In this document: piece by piece, positions 1 to 7,733 of the stretch
Numbering within the stretch: the first letter of the stretch is position 1
Layout: every line of letters starts with the position of its first letter
From: Clostridiales bacterium
Lineage (GTDB): Bacteria; Bacillota; Clostridia; Lachnospirales; CAG-274
Direction of reading: 5' to 3'
Length of the DNA: 61,444 nt
NCBI GenBank assembly: GCA_021204175.1
Contig: JAJPZT010000032.1
Coordinates: 1-61,444, forward strand
The notes under the pieces: model-generated
What the model saw: only the letters and a program-made list of their open reading frames with translations
Told to the model about the DNA's origin: nothing
Databases searched by the model: none
Translations under genes and position numbers: made by a program

Positions 1-81
1 CCGTAATACATATAATACACCGCCTTTTCTTAAATATTTTTGATATATATAATAATATACGTAAACTTTAATATAAAGTTT

Positions 82-1011
82 TTATTCTCCCAAAATTTTT
101 CCCTTTTCTATTTTATGCCCTAAAATATAGGCGCTGACAGGCATAATTTTCGAACCGGGAGCTTGAATTTCTTTAATTAAAAGACAGTCCTTGCCTGTTT
201 TAACAAGAATACCTTTTTTATCAGCTGAAATTATTTCGCCTAAAGAAGCTTCTCTTTCTTCCGAAACAGTCTCCGCCTTGAAAACCTTAAGCTTTTCACC
301 GTTATAAAATGTATAAGCGGCAGGGGAGGGGTTCAATGCCCTTATAAGGTTTTTAATTTCCGAAGCGGATTTCGAAAAGTCAATAAGCCCTGTTTCCTTG
401 GTTATTTTATGGGCATAAGTGTGCTTTTCTTCGTCCTGCTTTTCGGGCGTAATCTTTCCTTCTTCCAAAAGCCTCAAAGCCTTAATCAGAGCGTCAGCCC
501 CCAAAATTGAAAGCCTTTTTTCAAGCTCTCCCCCTGTTTCGTCCTCTCCTATAGGTGTTTCCGCCTTAAGAAGCATATCCCCGGCGTCAAGCCTTTCAGC
601 CATATACATAATTGTTATGCCGGTTGTTTTTTCGCTGTCCATAATAGCCTGTTGAACCGGTGCAGCCCCTCTGTATTTGGGCAAAAGAGACCCGTGAACA
701 TTAATAGAGCCGTATTCGGGGATTTCAAGCAAGGCTTTAGGCAAAATCTGACCGTAAGCCGCCACAACAAAAACATCGGCATTATATTCTTTTAATTTAT
801 CGATAAATTTATCTGTTTTAGCGGAAACAGGCTGAAGAACCTCTATGCCCAAATCTTCAGCCGCCTGTTTAACAGGTGTGGGAATAAGCTTCTTCCCTCT
901 GTTTTTGGGCTTGTCGGGCTGTGTGACCGCAGCCAAAACATTATGATGAGCCGCAAGAGCCTTTAAAACAGGCACTGCAAAGTCGGGAGTGCCGAAAAAA
1001 ACAGCCTTCAT
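82..1011 (-). CDS. fmt: Methionyl-tRNA formyltransferase
   Basis: Formylates the methionine on initiator Met-tRNA using 10-formyl-tetrahydrofolate, so that bacterial translation can start. The 309-residue protein has the usual length. The N-terminal formyltransferase fold opens with KAVFFGTPDFAVPVL, and the catalytic signature NVHGSLLPKYRGAAP lies at residues 104-118. A C-terminal tRNA-binding domain follows from about residue 205. It is the last visible gene of the minus-strand operon, 2 nt after def, its usual functional partner: Fmt adds the formyl group that deformylase later removes. The 81 bases beyond its stop, to the window edge, hold no recognisable feature. Confidence 0.97.
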   Translation of the reverse strand: MKAVFFGTPDFAVPVLKALAAHHNVLAAVTQPDKPKNRGKKLIPTPVKQAAEDLGIEVLQPVSAKTDKFIDKLKEYNADVFVVAAYGQILPKALLEIPEYGSINVHGSLLPKYRGAAPVQQAIMDSEKTTGITIMYMAERLDAGDMLLKAETPIGEDETGGELEKRLSILGADALIKALRLLEEGKITPEKQDEEKHTYAHKITKETGLIDFSKSASEIKNLIRALNPSPAAYTFYNGEKLKVFKAETVSEEREASLGEIISADKKGILVKTGKDCLLIKEIQAPGSKIMPVSAYILGHKIEKGKILGE

Positions 1012-1013
1012 AA

Positions 1014-1487
1014 TCAGTCCTCCTCGTCGTTTTCCACCTCAAAAAGGTCGCCTATAACCTTATCGGTATAAAGTATTCCGTCGAGGTGGTCGATTTCGTG
1101 ACAGAGACATCTTGCCATAAGATCCTCTCCCTCTATAATCATTTTTTCACCGTTCCTCGTCATACATTCAACCTTTACATACTGAGGTCTTTCAACCTTT
1201 CCCCCAAGCCCGGGAACGGATATACACCCCTCATTGTCCACAACAGCACCCTTTTGATCCAAAACTTTGGGGTTTACCATTTCCACAAGGCCTTCACCAA
1301 TGTCAATAACAACGCATTTTTTAAGTATGCCTACCTGCGGCGCAGCAAGTCCTACGCCGTTGTAATAATACATGGTTTCAGCCATATCGTCAAGAAGCTG
1401 CGAAAGCTTTTCGTCGAAAGCCTTAACATCCTTGCACTTCTTTCTTAAAATTTCTTCTTCTCTCATTCTGACTTGTCTCAGAGCCAT
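1014..1487 (-). CDS. def: Peptide deformylase
   Basis: Metalloenzyme that removes the N-formyl group from nascent proteins at the ribosome exit. All three family motifs are present in the 157-residue protein: GVGLAAPQ (residues 44-51), EGCIS (86-90, metal-binding Cys) and HEIDH (130-134, two metal-binding His and the catalytic Glu). The acidic tail EVENDEED is not unusual. It sits between priA and fmt in the operon, with 10 nt to priA and 2 nt to fmt, which implies coordinated expression. Confidence 0.97.
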   Translation of the reverse strand: MALRQVRMREEEILRKKCKDVKAFDEKLSQLLDDMAETMYYYNGVGLAAPQVGILKKCVVIDIGEGLVEMVNPKVLDQKGAVVDNEGCISVPGLGGKVERPQYVKVECMTRNGEKMIIEGEDLMARCLCHEIDHLDGILYTDKVIGDLFEVENDEED

Positions 1488-1497
1488 ATTGCGCCTC

Positions 1498-3708
1498 CTA
1501 TGGTATATATGTAGGATTTACCGTAACACTGACGGTTATGCCCTTTGGATTGTATTTTTCGTTAAATTTATTGAGACAATAGAAAATGTAGTTTTTAAGC
1601 TTTTCTTCGTCTCTGCCCTTAATTATGAGCCTGTGGCGGAATTTGTTTTTGATTTTGGAAACCGCCGCCGCCGAAGGACCTATCCTTGAGTAGTCCTTAT
1701 TTTTGCCGTAAAAGGCAAATATTTCCGCTAAAATATGCAGATTTCTGATGACCTCTCTTTCGTCCTCTCCCGTAAAGAGAACAACAGCTATATTTGAAAA
1801 GGGAGGATAAGCCATTTGCCGCCTGAACTCTATTTCTTCATCATAAAAGCTCAAATAGTCCTCTCTTTTTGCATATTCTATGCAGTAATTTTCAGGCATA
1901 TAGGTTTGAATTAAAACTCTGCCCTTGTCTCCGGCTCTTCCGGCTCTGCCTGCAACCTGGGTTATAAGCTGAAATGTGTTTTCGGCGGAACGAAAATCAG
2001 AGGAGTTTAAAGATAAATCAGCCGCTATAACCCCCACAAGTGTAACATTGGGGAAGTCAAGCCCTTTTGCTATCATCTGTGTTCCGGCTAAAATATCGGC
2101 TTTTCCCGCTGCAAAGGCTTCCAAAATCTGACGGTGGCTGTCCTTTGTTTTGGTGGTGTCGGCGTCCATTCTCAAAATGCGTGCTTCGGGAAAAAGCTTG
2201 TTTACCTCGGCAATGACCTTTTCCGTCCCTGCTCCGAAATATTTTATATATGGTGAGCCGCAAGCCGGACATTGTGTGGGAACAGAAGCCTCTCTTCCGC
2301 AGTAGTGACACACAAGCTTTTCATCCTGTTTATGATATGTATAGCTGACGGAGCAGTTTTCACAGGTCATAACATAGCCGCAGCTTCTGCAGCTTAAAAA
2401 TGTGGAATGTCCTCGTCGGTTCAAAAAAAGAATAATCTGCTTTTTAGCTTTCAGAGTTTCCCTTATTGCCTTTTGAAGCCTAAGAGAAAACATAGACCGA
2501 TTACCCAAAGCAAGCTCGTCTCTCATATCAACGGCGAAAATATCGGGAGGGGTCATATTAATTCTGCTGTTAAGCTCCAAAAGCTCATATTCCCCTGTTT
2601 CCGTCTTATAAAAGCTTTCGATAGAGGGTGTTGCGCTGCCGAAAAGAACAGCTGCTCCCGTCAGCTCCGAAAGCTTCAAAGCAACCTCTCTTGCATCGTA
2701 TTTGGGGGTAATCTCAGATTTATAGGTCTTTTCGTGCTCCTCATCTATTATAATAACGCCTAAATTCTCGAAGGGAGCGAATATAGCGGAACGAGGCCCT
2801 ATCATTATGGAAACGTCTCCCCGTTTAGCCTTTTTCCACTGGTCGAACCTTTCTCCCTCAGTCATTTTAGAGTGGGTAACGGTGACCTTTTCGCCGAACC
2901 GTTCAATAAAACGGCTGACAGTCTGAGGTGTCAGAGAAATCTCCGGCACTAAAACAACAGCCTGTTTTCCCATAGAAATTGTTTTGTCTATAATTTCGGT
3001 GTAAACCAGTGTTTTGCCGCTGCCTGTTACGCCCTTTAAAAGAAAAGGCTTTTTTTCGGGGTCGTTTAGCGATGAAACAACCCTGTCTATAACAGCCTGC
3101 TGGTCAGGGGTAGGGGAGTGACTTCTTGAAGGAGAGGGGTTCTTTGTGTCATAGAGGTCTCGGCTTTGTTCAAGCTCGCTTATTTCCACAATACCCTTTT
3201 TTTCAAGAGATTTAACAGTCTGCAGACTTATTTCAAGGCTTTCCTTAATATATTTTAAAGATAAGGGGCTGTTTTGCCTAAGCTCCTTTAAAAGCTGCGA
3301 CTGTCTGTTGTTTTTCTTGATTATTTTTTCCGTCTCTTCATTATCCGTCTTAAGGCTTACATACCTTTCAACCTTGTCTTTGGTTATTTTGGGCAGTATG
3401 CACTGAAGGCAGTCTGTCAAAGTACAGTAATATTTTTTCTGCATCCATTTGGCAAGAGAAATCTGAAGCTCCGAAAAAACAGGGTAGGGGTCTTTAATTG
3501 ATGTTATTTCCTTAAGGGTTCTGTCGGTTTCCACCTCATCAACTAAGGCGGTAACATACCCCTCTGTAGGTCTGTTGCCCCGTCCGAAGGGAACAGTCAC
3601 CCTCGATCCTGTTTTGATTTTATCTTCCAAATCTTCGGGAACAGTATAAAAGAAAATTCTGTCCACCTCTTTGGCTTTTATCTGAACGATTATTTCAGCA
3701 TATTTCAC
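1498..3708 (-). CDS. priA: Primosomal protein N' (replication restart helicase PriA)
   Basis: 3'-to-5' superfamily 2 helicase that rebuilds the replisome at collapsed forks. The 736-residue protein has the normal architecture: an N-terminal 3'-DNA-binding domain (AEIIVQIKAKEVDRIFFYTV), a winged-helix region, Walker A GVTGSGKT near residue 226, the DEEH box (IIIDEEHE), an eight-Cys zinc region inserted between helicase motifs (CRSCGYVMTCENC, CHYCG, CPACG) and the GRAGRAGDKG motif VI. It lies 4 nt after rpoZ. In Bacillus subtilis coaBC sits between rpoZ and priA; it is absent here. Confidence 0.97.
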   Translation of the reverse strand: MKYAEIIVQIKAKEVDRIFFYTVPEDLEDKIKTGSRVTVPFGRGNRPTEGYVTALVDEVETDRTLKEITSIKDPYPVFSELQISLAKWMQKKYYCTLTDCLQCILPKITKDKVERYVSLKTDNEETEKIIKKNNRQSQLLKELRQNSPLSLKYIKESLEISLQTVKSLEKKGIVEISELEQSRDLYDTKNPSPSRSHSPTPDQQAVIDRVVSSLNDPEKKPFLLKGVTGSGKTLVYTEIIDKTISMGKQAVVLVPEISLTPQTVSRFIERFGEKVTVTHSKMTEGERFDQWKKAKRGDVSIMIGPRSAIFAPFENLGVIIIDEEHEKTYKSEITPKYDAREVALKLSELTGAAVLFGSATPSIESFYKTETGEYELLELNSRINMTPPDIFAVDMRDELALGNRSMFSLRLQKAIRETLKAKKQIILFLNRRGHSTFLSCRSCGYVMTCENCSVSYTYHKQDEKLVCHYCGREASVPTQCPACGSPYIKYFGAGTEKVIAEVNKLFPEARILRMDADTTKTKDSHRQILEAFAAGKADILAGTQMIAKGLDFPNVTLVGVIAADLSLNSSDFRSAENTFQLITQVAGRAGRAGDKGRVLIQTYMPENYCIEYAKREDYLSFYDEEIEFRRQMAYPPFSNIAVVLFTGEDEREVIRNLHILAEIFAFYGKNKDYSRIGPSAAAVSKIKNKFRHRLIIKGRDEEKLKNYIFYCLNKFNEKYNPKGITVSVTVNPTYIP

Positions 3709-3712
3709 CGCT

Positions 3713-4225
3713 TTATTCGTTCTCCTTTAAATCTTTGACATCACCGGCGTCCTCTGCGTCAAGGCTGTCAAGTCCTTCTATGCCTTCAAGCTCGTTTTCA
3801 TCGTCCAGCTCGTCCAGCTCGTCTAATTCGTCAAGGCTTTCAATATTTTCGCTGTTAAAGTCAAAGCCTTCACTGGCTGTCTCTTCGGGTTTAAATTCGG
3901 CTTTCTTTTCATTTTCTTCGGCAGCCTGTTCAAGCTCGCTCTTAATTTCCTCTTCAAGAGTTTCTGTGTCCTTTTCAATCTGAATAACTGTGCCCATTCC
4001 TTCGGGAACAACCTTGATCTTGCCTTCTTCAAGCTCTTCAACAGCTATTGAAAGGGGCTTATCGGAAAGGGCAGGGTCGTCTACCATAGGCTTGTCGCCT
4101 TCAATAATCTGCCTTGCTCTCTTTGCAGCGGCAATAACCACAGTGTAACGGCTCTTAATAGCGTCGCCTGTTTCGTTGTCCTTGTTCATTATGTCCATAA
4201 GCTCAGCATATGATGGTTTAAGCAT
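3713..4225 (-). CDS. rpoZ: RNA polymerase omega subunit with long acidic tail
   Basis: Small subunit that helps assemble and stabilise RNA polymerase. The N-terminal ~75 residues match omega (KPSYAELMDI at the start, then SRYTVVIAAAKRARQI, the conserved region that binds beta-prime). Omega is usually 65-90 residues, but this protein has 170. The extra ~90 residues are almost entirely Glu/Asp/Leu/Ser, with a tandem LDE unit (LDELDELDELDD) near the end, and are probably disordered. The gene overlaps gmk by 8 nt, so the two are probably translationally coupled. The identity as omega rests on the N-terminus and on the conserved gmk-rpoZ-priA order; the role of the tail is unknown. Confidence 0.9.
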   Translation of the reverse strand: MLKPSYAELMDIMNKDNETGDAIKSRYTVVIAAAKRARQIIEGDKPMVDDPALSDKPLSIAVEELEEGKIKVVPEGMGTVIQIEKDTETLEEEIKSELEQAAEENEKKAEFKPEETASEGFDFNSENIESLDELDELDELDDENELEGIEGLDSLDAEDAGDVKDLKENE

Positions 4226-4847
4226 TAGTATCTACTCCTTTTTTTGATAAAAATTGTTCTGAAAAATCCAAATTCCTTGCGGCTCTGAATTTCTCCGTTT
4301 CAACAATTGCGTTTATGCGTTCCGTTGCGTTTCTTACAAGGTCGTTCAGAACCACATAGTCATATTTGTTAAGAAGCTTGACCTCTTCGGTTGCCCGTCT
4401 TAAGCGCATGTTTATAACGTCGTCTGTCTCTGTGGCTCTTCCTCTGAGTCTGTCCTGAAGATCCTGAATAGTCTCCGGGGTTAAAAATATAAGCACGGCA
4501 TCGGGATATTTTTCTTTAACCTGAATTGCCCCCTGAACCTCTATTTCCAAAATTACGTTTTTGCCCTCTGAGAGCTGCTGTTCAACATATTTTGTGGGCG
4601 TTCCGTAGAAGTTTCCGCAAAATATGGCGTATTCAAGGAGACTTCCGTTTTCAATAAGCTTTTTAAATTCCTTTTCCGTTCTGAAATAATATGCAACTCC
4701 CTCTTCCTCGCCGGGTCTGGGGGCTCGGGTGGTAACAGAGGTTGAAAGGCAATATTTTCCTTCCTCTTTTAAAAGCTCTTTAACAACGGTGCCTTTGCCT
4801 GCTCCCGAAGGCCCCGATATAATAAGCAGTATACCTTTATTATACAA
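4218..4847 (-). CDS. gmk: Guanylate kinase
   Basis: Phosphorylates GMP to GDP with ATP, an essential step in GTP and (p)ppGpp metabolism. The 209-residue protein carries the P-loop GPSGAGKG at residues 12-19 and the GMP-binding segment TRAPRPGEEEGVAYYF. The start is a TTG at 4847, placed directly after the remA stop; the Shine-Dalgarno GGAGG lies inside the 3' end of remA. No ATG fits the conserved N-terminus. The gene overlaps rpoZ by 8 nt at its 3' end. Confidence 0.96.
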   Translation of the reverse strand: MYNKGILLIISGPSGAGKGTVVKELLKEEGKYCLSTSVTTRAPRPGEEEGVAYYFRTEKEFKKLIENGSLLEYAIFCGNFYGTPTKYVEQQLSEGKNVILEIEVQGAIQVKEKYPDAVLIFLTPETIQDLQDRLRGRATETDDVINMRLRRATEEVKLLNKYDYVVLNDLVRNATERINAIVETEKFRAARNLDFSEQFLSKKGVDTNA

Positions 4848-5102
4848 TTATTCCGCCTCCTTTAAGCCGCCCGACAGACGGGCGAAAATGGTTTCGGGCT
4901 GATTGGCAGCCAAAATAATGTGATTGCTTTCGGTGATTATTGCGGCGCGGGTTTTTCTTCCGCAGGTTGCATCGATAAGTTTGCCCTCCTTGCGTCTTTC
5001 CTGAATAAGACGCTTTACGGGTGCGGCTTCGGGGCTGACCACAGCCAAAATTTTGTCAGCGGAAACAATGTTTCCGAAGCCTATGTTTATAAAGCTGTTC
5101 AT
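4848..5102 (-). CDS. remA: RemA-type extracellular matrix regulator (DUF370)
   Basis: Small DNA-binding regulator of the RemA/YlzA family, which in Bacillus subtilis activates biofilm matrix and osmoprotection genes as a ring-shaped oligomer. The core [20 protein letters not shown] and the segment [16 protein letters not shown] are family hallmarks. A GTG at 5111 would add three residues, but the ATG at 5102 has the better spacing to AAGGTG, giving 84 aa. The position between yicC and gmk is conserved across Firmicutes. Confidence 0.93.
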   Translation of the reverse strand: MNSFINIGFGNIVSADKILAVVSPEAAPVKRLIQERRKEGKLIDATCGRKTRAAIITESNHIILAANQPETIFARLSGGLKEAE

Positions 5103-5148
5103 TATGTTCACCTTCGGTTCCGGAAGTGCTGATTAACATGCATTTCCT

Positions 5149-6024
5149 TTATTCTATGTTTTGAACCTGTTCTCTGATTTTTTCTATTTCGCTTTTAAGC
5201 TCAACAGTGCAGTTTGTAATAACAAGGTCGTTGCTCTTTGAAGCGATTGTGTTTGACTCTCTGTTCATTTCCTGAACCAAAAAATCCAGCTTTCTGCCGA
5301 TTGAACCGTCCTCGTCCAAAATTGATGACATTTGGCTTAAATGGCTTAAAAGCCTTGTGGTTTCTTCGTCTATGCAGCACTTATCCGCAAAAACAGCGGC
5401 TTCGGTTAAAATTCTGCTTTCGTCCGCCTGAATTTCTTCAAGCTCCGAAAGACGTTCTCTGAGCTTTTCACGATATTCCGCAGCGACCAAAGGCGCTCTT
5501 TCGATTATAACAGCCAAGGTCTCCTTCATACCCTCAAGCTTTTCCTTTATATCAACCTTAAGGTTTTCACCCTCTCTTGTTCTCATTTCCAAAAAGCCCA
5601 AAAGAGCCTGTGAAAGAGCTTCATTTAAACCCTCCAAAACCTCTGTGTTTTCGTCCAAATTGGCTTTTTCAACGGTTATAACGTCGGGAAAGCGTGAAAG
5701 AAGAGTAAGAGATATTTTATCCTCAATGCCGTAGCGGTCTTTAATTTCATTCAAAACCGAGTGATAGCTGTCTGAAAGGGCGGAGTTTAAACCGATTTTA
5801 TAGTCCTCTGCTGCCTGTGACTCGAAATTAACGAAAACGTCGGTTTTGCCTCTGAAAACCTGTTTTGACACTGTTTTTTTGATTATATCCTCATAGGAAA
5901 GCATCATTCTCGGCAGCTTCACCGAAATATCATTAAAACGATGATTGACCGAACGAATTTCCACCACAAACTTTCTGTTGTTAAGATTAGACTCCCCCCT
6001 GCCGTAGCCCGTCATACTTCTCAT
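5149..6024 (-). CDS. yicC: YicC family endoribonuclease-like protein
   Basis: YicC/YloC family protein, first gene of the minus-strand operon. Members have been linked to endoribonuclease activity and small-RNA decay. The family N-terminus MRSMTGYGRGE fixes the start at the ATG at 6024, since an upstream in-frame extension to 6057 has no family match. A GGAGTG Shine-Dalgarno lies about 10 nt upstream. The C-terminal segment contains GRKLDFLVQEMNRESNTIASKS, typical of the DUF1732 domain. Length (291 aa) is normal. Confidence 0.95.
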   Translation of the reverse strand: MRSMTGYGRGESNLNNRKFVVEIRSVNHRFNDISVKLPRMMLSYEDIIKKTVSKQVFRGKTDVFVNFESQAAEDYKIGLNSALSDSYHSVLNEIKDRYGIEDKISLTLLSRFPDVITVEKANLDENTEVLEGLNEALSQALLGFLEMRTREGENLKVDIKEKLEGMKETLAVIIERAPLVAAEYREKLRERLSELEEIQADESRILTEAAVFADKCCIDEETTRLLSHLSQMSSILDEDGSIGRKLDFLVQEMNRESNTIASKSNDLVITNCTVELKSEIEKIREQVQNIE

Positions 6025-6057
6025 AAAATATACACTCCAAATCAATTTTTTATTCAC

Positions 6058-6107
6058 GGAAACGGCAAACGCATAAAAAAGCTTATAATATCTTAAGCGC
6101 CGTTTCC
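6058..6107 (-). promoter_or_regulatory. Inverted repeat in the yicC leader
   Basis: Two perfect 9-bp arms (6058-6066 GGAAACGGC and 6099-6107 GCCGTTTCC) flank a 32-bp loop that itself contains the inner pair GCTTA/TAAGC. The structure lies between the putative promoter and the first gene of the yicC operon, so it would fold in the leader RNA. No T-run follows, so it is not a simple terminator. Confidence 0.45.
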
Positions 6108-6116
6108 CTACATACC

Positions 6117-6145
6117 ATTATACTAAATTTTTTGAAAAAGTACAG
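6117..6145 (-). promoter_or_regulatory. Putative promoter of the yicC-fmt operon
   Basis: A perfect -10 TATAAT on the minus strand (6122-6117) in the yicC-MATE intergenic region. The -35 region (TGTACT or CTGTAC, 16-17 bp upstream) is poor, so this call rests mainly on the -10 and the position. Confidence 0.4.
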
Positions 6146-6191
6146 ACCTTTTTTTTATTTTTGTAAAAAAACTCTTAAGCAAATTGTTTTG

Positions 6192-6220
6192 TTGATGTTT
6201 TATTAAAAAAGGAGTATAAT
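6192..6220 (+). promoter_or_regulatory. Putative sigma-A promoter of the MATE gene
   Basis: TTGATG (6192-6197), a 17-bp spacer and TATAAT (6215-6220), about 50 bp upstream of the MATE start codon. Confidence 0.6.
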
Positions 6221-6272
6221 TAAAAGCAGAATTAATGACGATTAGTATTTTTTTGAAAGCGGGAATTGATTT

Positions 6273-7622
6273 ATGACGGCGTCGGATAAACATAATTTTT
6301 CAAAGGGCTCACTGTGGAGAATAATTCTCTCCCAGGCTCTGCCTATGACTGTGGCTCAGCTTATACAGCTTTTATATAACATTGTAGACAGAATTTACAT
6401 AGGGCATATGCCGGAAACAGGGCATCTTGCCCTGACGGGCATAGGGTTTACATTTCCCTTTGTTACCTTTATTCTTGCCTTTTCTAAATTGTTTTCAACA
6501 GGGGGTACACCTCTTTTTTCAATTGCGAGAGGAGAGGGCAAAGAGGAAGAGGCAAAGAGAATTATGGGAAATGCATTTGCAATGGTTTTGCTGACTTCTG
6601 TAATATTGTTTTTGCTGTGCTATATTTTCAGAAAGCCCGTTCTATATCTTTTCGGAGCAAGTGATACAACCTTTCCCTATGCGGAAAGCTATTTGAAAAT
6701 ATATCTTTTCGGAACTCTTTTCAGCATGACGTCTGCCGGTATGAACGGCTTTATAAACGCACAGGGCTTTCCCAAAACCGCTATGATGACAACTGTTATA
6801 GGTGCAGTAATAAACCTTATTTTAGACCCGGTTTTTATTTTCGGCTTGGGCTTGGGGGTTAAGGGTGCGGCCCTTGCCACAGTTATAAGTCAGGCAATTT
6901 CGGCGGTATGGATTTTACAATTTTTGACAGGCAAAAAAGCTGTTCTGCCCCTTGGGCTTTCTTATATAAGGATAAATTTATACAGAACAGCAAAGATAAC
7001 GGCTTTGGGCATAACGGGCTTTATGCAGCAGGCAACAAACTGCCTTGTTCAGATAGTGTGCAACATAACCCTTCAAAACTATGGCGGAGATGTTTACGTG
7101 GGAATAATGACAATAGTTAATTCGATCAGAGAGGTGGCTATGCTGCCTGTTACAGGCTTGACAGGCGGTGCACAGCCTGTTTTGGGCTTTAATTACGGTG
7201 CAAAGGAAAATCACAGAGTTAAAGAGGGAATAAGATTTACTTCTACAGCCGGGGTATTGTATACAGTTGTGTTTTGGGCTGTCATAATGACTTTTCCTCA
7301 AATTTTTATAAAAATATTTGCAGATGATGCGGAAACTCTTTTGTTGGGGGTTCGTGCCGTAAGAATATATTTTGCAGGATTTATTTTTATGAGCTTTCAG
7401 TCTGTGAGCCAAGCTGCTTTTATTAGTTTGGGAAAGGCTAAAAGAGCTGTTTTCTTCTCGATTTTGAGAAAGGTTGTTATAGTCTGCCCATTGACCCTGC
7501 TTCTGCCTATGTTTATGGGCTTGGGCACAGACGGCGTTTTTCTTGCCGAGCCTGTTTCAAACCTTTTGGGCGGTCTTGCCTGTTTTCTGACTATGTATTT
7601 TACTCTTTATAAAAAGCTTTAA
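6273..7622 (+). CDS. MATE family efflux transporter
   Basis: Polytopic inner-membrane exporter of the multi-antimicrobial extrusion family, which uses an Na+ or H+ gradient to expel cationic compounds. The 449 residues show about twelve hydrophobic segments in two homologous halves. The N-terminal pattern SLWRIILSQALPMTVAQLIQ and LYNIVDRIYIGHMP are typical of the DinF/NorM-like group, as is PVTGLTGGAQPVLGFNYGAK in the second half. It is monocistronic, between the divergent yicC operon and the promoter of the RqcH gene. The substrate cannot be inferred. Confidence 0.93.
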   Translation: MTASDKHNFSKGSLWRIILSQALPMTVAQLIQLLYNIVDRIYIGHMPETGHLALTGIGFTFPFVTFILAFSKLFSTGGTPLFSIARGEGKEEEAKRIMGNAFAMVLLTSVILFLLCYIFRKPVLYLFGASDTTFPYAESYLKIYLFGTLFSMTSAGMNGFINAQGFPKTAMMTTVIGAVINLILDPVFIFGLGLGVKGAALATVISQAISAVWILQFLTGKKAVLPLGLSYIRINLYRTAKITALGITGFMQQATNCLVQIVCNITLQNYGGDVYVGIMTIVNSIREVAMLPVTGLTGGAQPVLGFNYGAKENHRVKEGIRFTSTAGVLYTVVFWAVIMTFPQIFIKIFADDAETLLLGVRAVRIYFAGFIFMSFQSVSQAAFISLGKAKRAVFFSILRKVVIVCPLTLLLPMFMGLGTDGVFLAEPVSNLLGGLACFLTMYFTLYKKL

Positions 7623-7674
7623 ACAGCGAATAATGACTGGAATTTATAATATTTTATAAAATGTAAAAAATACA

Positions 7675-7703
7675 TTGAAAAGGCATTGTTTTTTTGATAT
7701 AAT
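7675..7703 (+). promoter_or_regulatory. Sigma-A promoter of the RqcH gene
   Basis: TTGAAA (7675-7680), a 17-bp spacer and TATAAT (7698-7703), about 30 bp upstream of a start preceded by GGAGG. Confidence 0.75.
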
Positions 7704-7733
7704 CCCTTTATAAACTTTTTTGGAGGTTTCACT

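Noticed and set aside
419-655. Ser-rich open frame on the plus strand opposite fmt
   Set aside because: Antisense shadow of fmt; low-complexity composition from codon bias, with no Shine-Dalgarno.
3735-3983. Poly-Ser frame opposite rpoZ
   Set aside because: Mirror of the Glu/Asp-rich omega tail (GAA/GAC read in reverse gives Ser/Phe).
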